Origin: Methylobacterium brachiatum
Lineage (GTDB): Bacteria > Pseudomonadota > Alphaproteobacteria > Rhizobiales > Beijerinckiaceae
Assembly (NCBI RefSeq): GCF_020523825.1
Contig: NZ_JAJALK010000016.1
Location: 1 to 64,000, forward strand
Direction of reading: 5' to 3'
Length of the DNA: 64,000 nt
Both the position numbers and the translations under genes were made by a program. The notes under the pieces are model-generated. The model had not been told where the DNA came from, did no database searches, and was given only the letters and a program-made list of their open reading frames with translations. Shown here in pieces: positions 37,763 through 46,459 of the stretch; position 1 is the first letter of the stretch, and each line of letters begins with the position of its first letter.

Positions 37763-38591
37763 TCCCGATCCCGCCAACGGGAGCCTCCCGATCGACCTGC
37801 TGCGCCTCGACAGCGGCAGTGTCAGCCATCCCGGCCGCGTGCGATCTCACAATGAGGACGGCTTCCTCGTCGCACCGGAAATTGGCGTCTTCGCCGTCGC
37901 CGACGGGATGGGCGGGCATGAAGACGGAGCACTCGCGAGCGCCACCGTGATCGGCGCCCTGGCCTCGATCGGCGTTGCCGTATCGGCGGCCGACCTGATG
38001 GCACGCTTGGAGGACAGGATACTGCGCGCCAATGCCGAGTTGCGGGCGACGGGTGCCGTCCGCGGCGGCGTGATCGGGTCGACCGTGGCAGTGTTGCTGG
38101 TCTTCGGGCGGGACTTTGCTTGCGTATGGTCCGGGGACAGCCGCATCTACTGCATCCGCGATGGGGCCATCGAGCAGCTCACCCGCGATCACACAGAGGG
38201 CCGCGACTTGTTCGAGCGCGGCATCCTGAACGCGGCCGAGATGGCGGCGTGGCCGAGACGGCACGTTCTGACCCGGGCCGTCGGCGTCCACGAGCGTCCG
38301 GGAATGGAGCTGGAGCAGGGTGCGGTGCTGCCGGGTGACGTCTTCGTGATCTGCTCCGACGGGCTCACGGGCCATGTTGGGGACCGCGACATCCTTCAGG
38401 CCGCCGGCACCTCGGCGCCGCAATGGGCCTGCGACGCGCTGCTCGATCTCACCCTGGAGCGCGGCGCCACCGACAACGTTACCGTGGTCGTCATCCGGTG
38501 CGGCTACCAGGGCGATCGGGAAGACGGTCCGATCGCCGGCACCGGGTCGACGTTGATTCGACCCGGCCGTCCCGCCGCGGGAGGCTCCTGA
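37746..38591 (+). CDS. pppA: PP2C-family serine/threonine phosphatase PppA
   Basis: A 281-residue PP2C phosphatase that reverses PpkA phosphorylation and resets the T6SS. Metal-binding motifs are SHNEDGF at 34-40 and VADGMGGHE at 51-59, WSGDSRIY near 127, SDGLTGHV near 203, and GATDNVTVVV near 240. There is no transmembrane segment. It overlaps tagF at its 5' end, and its TGA overlaps the ppkA ATG. Confidence 0.93.
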   Translation: MPTKPDPDPANGSLPIDLLRLDSGSVSHPGRVRSHNEDGFLVAPEIGVFAVADGMGGHEDGALASATVIGALASIGVAVSAADLMARLEDRILRANAELRATGAVRGGVIGSTVAVLLVFGRDFACVWSGDSRIYCIRDGAIEQLTRDHTEGRDLFERGILNAAEMAAWPRRHVLTRAVGVHERPGMELEQGAVLPGDVFVICSDGLTGHVGDRDILQAAGTSAPQWACDALLDLTLERGATDNVTVVVIRCGYQGDREDGPIAGTGSTLIRPGRPAAGGS

Positions 38592-40447
38592 TGCGAGAGG
38601 GACAAACCGTCGTCGATGCGCGCGCCGGCGCCCGGGTCGGTCCCGGGACCCGCCTGAGCGACCTCTACGAGATCGACGAGCCGATCGCCGTCGGCGGCAT
38701 GGGCGAGGTCTTTCGCGGGCATGCGATCGAGACTGGCGACACTGTCGCCATCAAGGTCATGCGCGCGGAGTTCGCCGAGAATGCCACCGCGCTGGCCCTG
38801 TTCCGTAAGGAGGCGTCGGCGCTCCACAACGTCCACCACGGCGCGGTGGTCCGCTACTTCGTGTTCTCGGTCGATCGCCGGCTCGGCCTGCCGTTCCTGG
38901 CGATGGAGTACGTCACCGGCGCATCGCTGGCCGACCTGCTCAAGCGCGGACCGCTCGGCTACGAGGCCGTCGATACCCTCCGGCGGCGCCTCGCGGGTGG
39001 CCTTGGAGCGGCGCACGAGGCGGGAATCGTCCACCGGGACGTGACGCCGGACAACATCATCCTCCCGGCGGGCGAACCAGGCCGGGCCAAGCTCATCGAT
39101 TTCGGGATCGCGCGCCTCGCCGAGACGCAGACGGTGATCGGCGACGGTTTCGCCGGCAAGTACGCCTACGTTTCACCCGAGCAGTGCGGCCTGCAGGGCG
39201 GCGAGATAACGCCGCGGTCAGACATCTACAGCCTCGGCCTCGTCCTCGCGGAGGCGAGTCGCGGCCGCGCCCTCGACATGGGCGGCGGCCACGTCGACTT
39301 CATCGCCAAGCGCACCGCCGTCCCGGACCTCGCCGGCGTCGATTCCCGGCTCGTCCCGCTGCTCGAGAGCATGCTGCGGCCGGACCCGCGGATGCGGCCG
39401 CAGAGCATGGTCGAAGTCGAAGCGTGGGTCGCACCGACGACCCGCGTCGCGCCACCGCCGAGGGGCTTGGTCAAAGCGACGAAGCGGGGCCGGATCGGTA
39501 TCGCGGTCGGCGGAGCGGCTGCCGCTCTGGCGCTCGGCATCGGTGCCGCGAGCCTGCTGTGGCCCGAGACCAAACCGACGTCCGAAGAGACCGGGCCGAT
39601 CCTCACGGAAAGGCCGCGGCCCGCTCCGCCCCCCGAGCCGGTCCCGCCACCGTCCGAGCCCCGGCCGGACGCGACGCGCGCGCCTCCGGATGCCGTGCCA
39701 CAGCCGGAGATCGGGCGGCAGCGGGCGGAACCTCCGGTCGCACCGATCCCGTCCGAACCGCCGCGGCAGCCCGAACGCGCGCGGGCTCCCGATCCCGACT
39801 TCGAACCGATCGCGCCGCCCCCGGCCCAGCCGACCATGGAGCGGGTCGCCGCTTATGTGCGCGATTATCGCGGCGGCGAATGTTTCTTCCTGAGCCCGAC
39901 CGCGGTCAGCGCGCAGGAGGCGGTCATTGAGGCCTATGGGACCACGGCACGGCCGTTCGCCGATTTCGACGCGGCCTTCAAGAAGGCGTTCGGGTTCGAG
40001 GCCAAGATCCAGCTGCGGCAGGTCGAGCCCGACCAATGCGTTGTTGTGGATCTCCTCGCGCGGCAGGCGCAGACCAAACCCGCCAACGTCCCGAAACTGC
40101 GACTCGACAGGGATCGGTTGCGCGACGGCGAGGAATTGCGCGGCACCGTCGACCTCGGCGATGCCCAGAACGTCGCGCTCTTCCTGGTCGAGCGCGACGG
40201 CTCCGTGCACGACCTCGCGCGCTACGTGAAACGGTCGGGCCGCCAGGCGAGCTTCGCGGTGCGCCTGGAGATCCCCCCCTATGGGGCAAGCCGCGCGCAG
40301 CTCGTTGTCGCCGCCGGAAGCCGGGATCCGATCACCGTGCCGCGCGCCAACAGCTCGATCCCGGCTTTCAGTGAGCTCCGGCAGGCGATGGACCGGCCGG
40401 GATCCGGGTTCGGCCTCGCGGTCCACCAGATCAAGGTCGGGAACTGA
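38591..40447 (+). CDS. ppkA: T6SS serine/threonine kinase PpkA
   Basis: A 618-residue transmembrane kinase that phosphorylates Fha and starts T6SS assembly. The kinase domain (about 26-280) has a Gly-rich loop VGGMGEV, lysine K55 in VAIK, HRD at 148-150 with N155, DFG at 170-172 and a YVSPEQ segment. A helix at about 302-324 crosses the inner membrane. A Pro-rich linker (about 335-415) leads to a periplasmic domain with GGECFFLSP, a small sensor-like fold of unknown ligand. The ATG at 38591 is chosen because it overlaps the pppA stop and the domain starts there. Confidence 0.92.
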   Translation: MREGQTVVDARAGARVGPGTRLSDLYEIDEPIAVGGMGEVFRGHAIETGDTVAIKVMRAEFAENATALALFRKEASALHNVHHGAVVRYFVFSVDRRLGLPFLAMEYVTGASLADLLKRGPLGYEAVDTLRRRLAGGLGAAHEAGIVHRDVTPDNIILPAGEPGRAKLIDFGIARLAETQTVIGDGFAGKYAYVSPEQCGLQGGEITPRSDIYSLGLVLAEASRGRALDMGGGHVDFIAKRTAVPDLAGVDSRLVPLLESMLRPDPRMRPQSMVEVEAWVAPTTRVAPPPRGLVKATKRGRIGIAVGGAAAALALGIGAASLLWPETKPTSEETGPILTERPRPAPPPEPVPPPSEPRPDATRAPPDAVPQPEIGRQRAEPPVAPIPSEPPRQPERARAPDPDFEPIAPPPAQPTMERVAAYVRDYRGGECFFLSPTAVSAQEAVIEAYGTTARPFADFDAAFKKAFGFEAKIQLRQVEPDQCVVVDLLARQAQTKPANVPKLRLDRDRLRDGEELRGTVDLGDAQNVALFLVERDGSVHDLARYVKRSGRQASFAVRLEIPPYGASRAQLVVAAGSRDPITVPRANSSIPAFSELRQAMDRPGSGFGLAVHQIKVGN

Positions 40448-40450
40448 GCC

Positions 40451-42088
40451 ATGCGCGGCGCAGCCGAACCTCCGCTGACCGAGGAAGCCTGCCTCGACGA
40501 AGTCATGCGGCTGCACTTCGCCGACGCGCCCTGCGCCGCCTGTGGCGGCCGCCAGGGCTTTCTGCGCGAGAGCCGCAACAGGGCCTTCTCCTGCCGTTCC
40601 TGCGGCATGAAGGTCTTCCCTTGCCAAGGTACGCCGTTCGCCAAGTCCCGACCCATGCTGGTCCAGTGGTTCCACGCCGTCGACCTCGCCGCACGGGAAG
40701 GGGCGGGCGCGGGGGCGTTGCGTCGCCGCCTGAGGCTCGACCGGCGTACGGCAGGCGAGATCGAGGCCGGGATCGGGCGCCTCAAGGCCGCCGCCGACCC
40801 GGCGACGGACGCGCGCTGGTTCCCGGAGATCGCCGCCTTCGTCGCCCGCCACCGTGCGTCGGCGCAGCCAACGCCGCAATCTGCAGCGGTCGACCGGGAG
40901 ACCCTATGGGAATCCCTGGGCGCGCTCACATCCGCCGCCTCGACCCGGCACCTGCCGTTCCTCGGCCTCGGCGCGGTCGCCGCGCTGATGCTGATCGGCG
41001 TCGGGGTCGGCTGGCTGATCGTGCCGCAGGCGCCCGAGCCCGACGAGGAGGTCGAGCAGGCCACCGCCACCCTGACGCTGGGCGAGGACAAGCCGGTCAT
41101 CATCGTGAGTGCGGACCTCGCAGCACAGCTCTACAACGTCACCGATGTCGACGCCGATCCGAACTCGCCGCTCGCGCCCTCCATCCGCGTCGCGCCGCAG
41201 TCGGGTCAGGGCAGTTCCGCGGGACTTGCCGGTGCGCAGGCCCTGGCACCGCCGGCGGTGAAGCTCTCGGCCGGTGCCGCCAAGTCGTTGGTCGAGGGCG
41301 ACATCGGCGCCGTGCGGGCCAACGCCGGCAACCGGCCGGAGTTGGCCGCCTACACGGCGCTGGCGCGCGAACTGGAAGGCAACGGCCCGCGCAACCCGGA
41401 TGAGCTCCTGACCTTCGGGCCGATGCGCATCCGGCGCTACCTCGTCGAGAAGATCGTCCGGGCTTCGCGGGCGACGAGTGTCGACCCGGTGCTCCTCATG
41501 GCCATCGCCGACAAGGAGTCGAGCTTCAAGACCGAAGTGCAGGCCCAGACCTCGTCCGCCTCCGGCCTGTACCAGTTCATCGAGAAGACCTGGCTCGGCG
41601 TGGTGCGCGAATTCGGCCCGCGCTACGGTTTGGAGCAGGAGGCGGCGCTGCTCGCGGGGGGCGACGTCACCAGTCCGCAGCGCATCCGCATCCTCGACCT
41701 ACGGCGCGATCCCTACCTCTCGGCCGTGCTCGCCGCGGAGATGCTCAAGCGCGACAGCCTGCGCATCGCCAAGCGCATCGGCCGCAACCTGACCGGCGGC
41801 GAGGTCTACCTCGTCCATTTCCTCGGGCCAGACGGCGCGGAGCGGATGATCGACGAGGTCACGCGCAAGCCCGACACGGTGGCGGCCGAACTGCTGCCGA
41901 AGCCCGCAGCGGCCAATAAGCCGATCTTCTACGGTAGTGGCGGCGGCAAGAGCCTGTCCGTCTCGGAGGTGCGCAGCAAGTTCGAGACGATGATCTCCCT
42001 GCGCCTCGACCGCTACAGCAGCGTGAAGGCTGTGAGCGTGCCGAACACGCCGGAGCCGCGGATCGTGCCGGTCGCGACGGGAAAATGA
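40451..42088 (+). CDS. Zinc-ribbon, single-TM lytic transglycosylase at end of T6SS operon
   Basis: A 545-residue three-part protein. The N-terminus has two CxxC pairs (CAAC at 28-31 and CRSC at 48-51) with GxPFAKSR spacing, like the zinc ribbons of IS1595-type transposases. A transmembrane helix lies at about 170-192. The periplasmic part carries an SLT lytic-transglycosylase domain with the catalytic Glu in ADKESSF near 355 and SGLYQFIEKTW near 377. It starts three bases after ppkA, so it belongs to the operon. It probably opens peptidoglycan for the T6SS; an effector role is less likely because it has a membrane anchor. Confidence 0.85.
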   Translation: MRGAAEPPLTEEACLDEVMRLHFADAPCAACGGRQGFLRESRNRAFSCRSCGMKVFPCQGTPFAKSRPMLVQWFHAVDLAAREGAGAGALRRRLRLDRRTAGEIEAGIGRLKAAADPATDARWFPEIAAFVARHRASAQPTPQSAAVDRETLWESLGALTSAASTRHLPFLGLGAVAALMLIGVGVGWLIVPQAPEPDEEVEQATATLTLGEDKPVIIVSADLAAQLYNVTDVDADPNSPLAPSIRVAPQSGQGSSAGLAGAQALAPPAVKLSAGAAKSLVEGDIGAVRANAGNRPELAAYTALARELEGNGPRNPDELLTFGPMRIRRYLVEKIVRASRATSVDPVLLMAIADKESSFKTEVQAQTSSASGLYQFIEKTWLGVVREFGPRYGLEQEAALLAGGDVTSPQRIRILDLRRDPYLSAVLAAEMLKRDSLRIAKRIGRNLTGGEVYLVHFLGPDGAERMIDEVTRKPDTVAAELLPKPAAANKPIFYGSGGGKSLSVSEVRSKFETMISLRLDRYSSVKAVSVPNTPEPRIVPVATGK

Positions 42089-42146
42089 TATATCCCCGCG
42101 GCGCAGCTGAAACGTTGCGACGCGCCGTCCGGCCGCGGCCGGCCGT

Positions 42147-42437
42147 TCAGCCGATCAGCACCGTCGGCAGGCCGGCGACGATCACGCCGCCATGGGCGGT
42201 CATGTCACCGATCCGCGCGGCCATCTGCCCTCCGATCAGCACGGTCGGCGAGCCCTGGACGATCGCGTCCGGCGGCCCGACGCAGCCGGCCGTGTCACCG
42301 ACCCGCGCCGCGAGCAGGCCGCCGATCAGCACGGTCGGGCAGCAGGGCGCGGCGATCGGACCGCCGACATGGGGCACCAGCACCGTGACCATGGGGCAGG
42401 TGTGCATGTCGGTGATGCGGGCGGCGGGCATTCCCAT
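42147..42437 (-). CDS. T6SS PAAR-repeat spike-tip protein
   Basis: A 96-residue PAAR protein that sharpens the VgrG tip and binds zinc. The start MGMPAARITDMHTCP carries the first motif. LLAARVGD and QMAARIGDMTAHGG are the second and third, and PTVLIGG repeats occur between them. It consists of the PAAR domain alone, with no effector fusion. It is convergent with the transglycosylase gene at the end of the plus T6SS arm and divergent from the AT-rich ORF at 42756. Confidence 0.92.
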   Translation of the reverse strand: MGMPAARITDMHTCPMVTVLVPHVGGPIAAPCCPTVLIGGLLAARVGDTAGCVGPPDAIVQGSPTVLIGGQMAARIGDMTAHGGVIVAGLPTVLIG

Positions 42438-42755
42438 TGGGGCCGTGACTGTCCATGCGCGGACTCAGTCGTCCGACGATTACAGGTTACGCGTTTTACG
42501 GAGGCGATGCTACGGATCGGTCCGAGAACTGTCCGAAGCTGCGGTAGGAACGGGAAGATGTCGATGGGCTCGGGTTCAGAAGATATTGGCCTCCGTGGGT
42601 GCGAAGCTACTGGCCCATCGCTGGGACACGGTTTCGTCCGAGGCGGACGCACATCCCTCTAGCGCTATCTCGCCCACAGTGTAGATTCAGACGACCCGGT
42701 ACATCAAATCATCCATACCACAAATATCTTAAACACGTCAGCTTGAGCAATCCCG
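42438..42755. other. Intergenic region between PAAR gene and AT-rich ORF
   Basis: About 320 bases between divergent genes. The composition changes from GC-rich to AT-rich near 42690. No gene or clear repeat is seen; the promoters of both genes should lie here. Confidence 0.4.
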
Positions 42756-43325
42756 ATGTCCGCTTCCGACTCACTCAAGAAAAAACTTGAAATAACCAAT
42801 AACAAATCGTTCGCGGTCAGTGAAGGCATAGAGCTTCTCAAGCAGGCACAAACGGGCCTATCCATTTCCAGGGATAAGATGAAGTTCTGGAATGATTTCG
42901 AAGTCGCAATGAACACGATGATAATTCCATTGAACATCATCATCAATGCCTTCGAATTGAAGACTGCGAATGGTTTATACAAGCTCCTTGTAACAGAGAT
43001 ATATTCTAAAACTGCCAAGAGCGGAACCAGAACTGATGGACACGCCAGTAAAGCCTTAGACATTTTGAAAAAATCTCTACTAGAAGGCGTAAAGAAGAAA
43101 GCTCCAGATTTCGTTCCTGGAGTGAACATCATAGTCGGCTTGGCTGAGGACACACTGGCCTTGTATCAATCCATCGAGCGCGGCAAATCCGGTCAAATGG
43201 AAGCGCAATCGATAGAAGCTGGCATAAAAAGAAATCTTCGAAAAGCCGAAAAAGAGCTCGAAAAATTAAACATCGGCCGAGCTCAAATATACGATGCGGC
43301 CGGACGTGTCGCGAAAACAGCCTGA
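42756..43325 (+). CDS. AT-rich orphan protein next to PAAR gene
   Basis: A 189-residue lysine-rich, mainly helical protein I do not recognise. MSASDSLKKKLEITNNKS opens it. A hydrophobic stretch near 52-65 (AMNTMIIPLNIIINAF) and VPGVNIIVGLAEDTLAL near 120 could be buried or membrane-active helices. The C-terminal RKAEKELEKL is a likely coiled coil. No signal peptide is seen. Base composition is far more AT-rich than the T6SS genes, which is typical of recently acquired cargo. Its place at the edge of the T6SS cluster, divergent from PAAR, makes a T6SS effector or immunity role possible but unproven. Confidence 0.55.
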   Translation: MSASDSLKKKLEITNNKSFAVSEGIELLKQAQTGLSISRDKMKFWNDFEVAMNTMIIPLNIIINAFELKTANGLYKLLVTEIYSKTAKSGTRTDGHASKALDILKKSLLEGVKKKAPDFVPGVNIIVGLAEDTLALYQSIERGKSGQMEAQSIEAGIKRNLRKAEKELEKLNIGRAQIYDAAGRVAKTA

Positions 43326-43375
43326 AAGCCCCTCAAACGTTGCTACAGGCGGGGAGGCATCCCCGGTCAGACATT

Positions 43376-44692
43376 TCAACCTCTCCGAGCCGTGACGACG
43401 AGGCCGCGGACAGCCTCGCCGCGCTCCATCCGCAGGGCTTCGTGGCGGACCACCTCCACCGAGAAGCCGGCACCGGCGAGGCAGCGCTCGACGTAGCCGC
43501 GCGCGTGGCTGTAGCGGCCGTGCGGGTGGAGCGAGAACCCCTCGCCCTTGCTCTCCTCGACGCTGAACACGAAGCGCCCGCCGGGCCGGAGCGCACCGGC
43601 TGCGGCCGTGCAGACCACGTCGAGGGGGCCGAAGTAGCACAGCGTGTCGGCGGAGACGACGAGATCGTAGGCGGCCGGCCGGTCGCCGAGATGGCGCGTC
43701 AGCTCGCCCGCGTTGAGGCGGTCGTAGCAGCCGCGCTGTCGTGCCTTGTCCAGCATCCGCCCGGACAGGTCGACGCCGACCAGTTCGCGGGCATGCGCCC
43801 GGAGCGCCGGGCCGCACAGCCCGGTGCCGCACCCGGCGTCGAGGACGATCAGATCGGCCCCGGGGCCGTGCGCGGCGTCGACCGCCGCCGCGACCAGGCT
43901 CGGCGCGCGGTAATCGAGGAGCGCCAGCTTGTGGTCGAAGCTCGCCGCGAACCCGTCGAACAGCGCGGCCACATAGCGGTCGCTCGCGCGCTCGGGAACG
44001 TCCTTCCCCGAGATGGCTGCGAACAGGTGCTGGGCGGACGGGTCGTCCGGGTCGTCCCGCAGCCAGTCCCGGAGGACCGCCAGGGCCCGATCGTGCTCCC
44101 GCGTCGCGGCGTAGGCCGCCACGAGGAACCGGCGGGTCCCGGGATCGGCGGGTTGGAGCTCCAGCGCCCGCGTATGGGCGGCGATGGCCTCCTCGATCCG
44201 CCCCTGGCTCGCCAGCAGCCGTCCGAGGTTGTTCCAGATGTCGCGGTGCCCGCGATCGAGGGCGATCGCCTCGCGGTAGACCGCCTCCGCCTCCTCCGGC
44301 CGGCGCAGCACGCGCAGGGCCACGCCCAAGTTGTTGCGTGCGTCGATCTCGCCGGGCTCTATCGTGATCGCCGTGCCGTAGGCCTCGATCGCAAGGTCGG
44401 GCCGGTCGAGCTCGAAGAACACATTGCCGAGATTGATGTGCGCACTTGGGTCCTCCGGTTCGATCTCGATGGACCGGCGGATCAACCGGACTGCCTCGCG
44501 CGGCCGGTTCGTCTGGTGGAGGAGCATGCCGTAGAGGTGGAGCGCGGCCGCGTGGTCGGGCGCGGCAGCCAGGATCCGCTCGTAGAGCGCCTCGGCCACC
44601 GGGACGTCGCGCGCACGATGCGCACGCGCGGCGATCTCCAGCGCGTCGTCGAGGGTCAACTCTGCCGGCCCGCCAGATCCGACGCCGTCCAT
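43376..44692 (-). CDS. TPR-repeat class I SAM-dependent methyltransferase
   Basis: A fusion of N-terminal tetratricopeptide repeats (at least four units within about residues 20-200; e.g. HINLGNVFFELDRPDLAIEAY) with a class I methyltransferase. The SAM motif is VLDAGCGTGLCGPAL near residue 280, followed by LVGVDLSGRML and DLVVSADTL. Proteins of this type are annotated as TPR-containing 'trans-aconitate-like' methyltransferases; the substrate is unknown. The ATG at 44692 is preferred because GGAGG lies five bases upstream; an ATG three bases before and a longer frame from 44746 are alternatives. It is single and convergent with the AT-rich ORF. Confidence 0.85.
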   Translation of the reverse strand: MDGVGSGGPAELTLDDALEIAARAHRARDVPVAEALYERILAAAPDHAAALHLYGMLLHQTNRPREAVRLIRRSIEIEPEDPSAHINLGNVFFELDRPDLAIEAYGTAITIEPGEIDARNNLGVALRVLRRPEEAEAVYREAIALDRGHRDIWNNLGRLLASQGRIEEAIAAHTRALELQPADPGTRRFLVAAYAATREHDRALAVLRDWLRDDPDDPSAQHLFAAISGKDVPERASDRYVAALFDGFAASFDHKLALLDYRAPSLVAAAVDAAHGPGADLIVLDAGCGTGLCGPALRAHARELVGVDLSGRMLDKARQRGCYDRLNAGELTRHLGDRPAAYDLVVSADTLCYFGPLDVVCTAAAGALRPGGRFVFSVEESKGEGFSLHPHGRYSHARGYVERCLAGAGFSVEVVRHEALRMERGEAVRGLVVTARRG

Positions 44693-44933
44693 CATGGCCT
44701 CCGCCTGACCGGGGCGCCTGTCGCAGGTGCAGGCGACACTCGGCATCGAATGTTGCTGGCGCGCTGGCCGAGGTCAATACAATCTACGGGTCGCCGAGCG
44801 ATCGGCCGATCGCGGGACCGCATCGCGTTGAGACAACCTCCAGCTGCGAAATCGACCCGGATGTGTGTTAACGTCGCTGCCTTAGCCGCGGGATGTCTCC
44901 GAGCTCGCACCGAGCGGCACCCTTCGATTGACG

Positions 44934-46157
44934 ATGGCATGTGAGGCCGCACGCGTGACCTTGAGCCGAAGCCACAGGCGCCCGCTGACCCGCGCCGCGC
45001 GGCCCGCGGAACCGTCCCGGAGGCCGCTTCCCTGGGCGCTGCTCGCAGTCTGTGCGTGCTGGGCTTTCGTCGCCACCGGCTATGGGGTGATTCAAGCGCG
45101 CACGATCGGCCGGCTGACCGACGAGGCTGCCATCCGTCAGGCAGAGCACGAAGGCAAGGTTCGGGCCCTGACGCGCAGGCTGGTTGGCGTCGCGAGCAGT
45201 CAAATGCTGGAGCAGGACGGACTGGCCGAGCGGCTGACGGATATCATCACGCGCCAAGTCGAGCTTGAGAACCGCGACGCAGCGCTCGCATCCACACTAG
45301 AGCGCGCGCTCGCCGGCTCTGCGACGCCCCCGCCCGATGCGCCGGCTCGAGCCGAGGACTCGGCCCGACAGCCGCCGATGCGGAAGGGGTCGGCTACCGA
45401 GCGCACCTTCGCGGGACAGACACTGCGTGAGCAGTTCGACCAGATCGAGACAGGACTCGGCCGGGTTGAGACCCGTCAATTTGGCACCGTTGAGCATTTT
45501 CTTGCCTTCGCGCGTGCGCGGATCGAGCGCGTGCGTGGGGCGTTCGCCGAGTTGCAACTCGCTCTTGCTCCAGAACCCGTGAGCCCCCCGTCCCGCCCCG
45601 CGTCGGACCCGCGCCCAGCCTTCGCTCTGGCGCTGGCCGGCGCCGACGCCGCGCTCGGGGAGGCCGTGCGTTGGCGGGCTCTGGCCGAGACCGTGCCGCT
45701 GCGGCCGCCGATCGAGGGCGAGGTCGGCCGATCCAGCAATTTCGGGACGCGCTCCGACCCGTTCACCGGCGAGCGCCGGATGCACGCCGGCATGGATTTT
45801 CGCAGCCCGGTCGGAACCGTGGTGCACGCCACTGCAAGCGGCCGCGTTATCACCGCGGGCCCAAGCGGCGGCTACGGAAACTTGGTTGAGGTCAATCACG
45901 GGAACGGCTTGGTCACCCGCTACGCACACCTCTCGGCCACCGGCGTGAGCGTCGGTCAGGCGGTGCCTGCGGGTGCGGTGGTCGGAGCGGTCGGATCGAC
46001 CGGACGCTCGACCGGACCGCATCTGCATTACGAGACGCGGCTGTCCGGCAACCCGCTCGATCCGCTCCGCTTCCTGACCGCGGGGGAGCGCGTTCTCAGG
46101 CCTCTCGTGCGGACGGACGCGACACCCGAAGCAGACGCTGCCGAGGCAGCCGATTGA
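44934..46157 (+). CDS. M23-family (LytM) metallopeptidase with N-terminal TM helix
   Basis: A 407-residue membrane-anchored peptidoglycan endopeptidase homologue. A helix at about 34-52 (WALLAVCACWAFVATGYGVI) is followed by a coiled-coil stretch (about 60-115). The C-terminal M23 domain has NFGTRSDPFTGERRMHAGMDF (His and Asp zinc ligands) near 275-295, GYGNLVEVNHGNGLVTRYAH, and HLHYETR near 365. The ATG at 44934 is chosen; a TTG six bases upstream is in frame. It resembles housekeeping cell-wall hydrolases, so it is not obviously part of the T6SS although it is nearby. Confidence 0.88.
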   Translation: MACEAARVTLSRSHRRPLTRAARPAEPSRRPLPWALLAVCACWAFVATGYGVIQARTIGRLTDEAAIRQAEHEGKVRALTRRLVGVASSQMLEQDGLAERLTDIITRQVELENRDAALASTLERALAGSATPPPDAPARAEDSARQPPMRKGSATERTFAGQTLREQFDQIETGLGRVETRQFGTVEHFLAFARARIERVRGAFAELQLALAPEPVSPPSRPASDPRPAFALALAGADAALGEAVRWRALAETVPLRPPIEGEVGRSSNFGTRSDPFTGERRMHAGMDFRSPVGTVVHATASGRVITAGPSGGYGNLVEVNHGNGLVTRYAHLSATGVSVGQAVPAGAVVGAVGSTGRSTGPHLHYETRLSGNPLDPLRFLTAGERVLRPLVRTDATPEADAAEAAD

Positions 46158-46459
46158 GGGGCTTGCAGCGGCTCATCGCACGCAAATCGATCACCGCGTG
46201 TGCCGCAGCCAAGACATGACGCTTGTCTCCTCACCCGTCCAATCATGAGGTGGCCCTCGAAGCAACACCCCGAAGGCTTGTCTCCGCTTTTCGGAAAAGA
46301 CGGCGCCGACTCGATAGTCTTCAATATCATCCCCACCTCGATTTCAAAAACGATGCTCTATGCACGAAGACAATCTTTCGCGATGATGGGCACAGCAGCC
46401 GAGCCTCTGCCATCATGCCGGAGGAGCCAGAACAATCCGTGGCGCTTGGAGGAACGGGG
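46158..46459. other. Intergenic region without recognisable gene
   Basis: About 300 bases between the M23 gene and the one-TM protein. The in-frame extension of the downstream gene through this stretch has unusual codon use and no conserved content, so I treat it as leader. Confidence 0.4.

Noticed and set aside
44934..46157. M23 peptidase as a T6SS effector
   Set aside because: It has an N-terminal TM anchor and coiled coil like housekeeping LytM proteins, and no link to VgrG, PAAR or an immunity gene.
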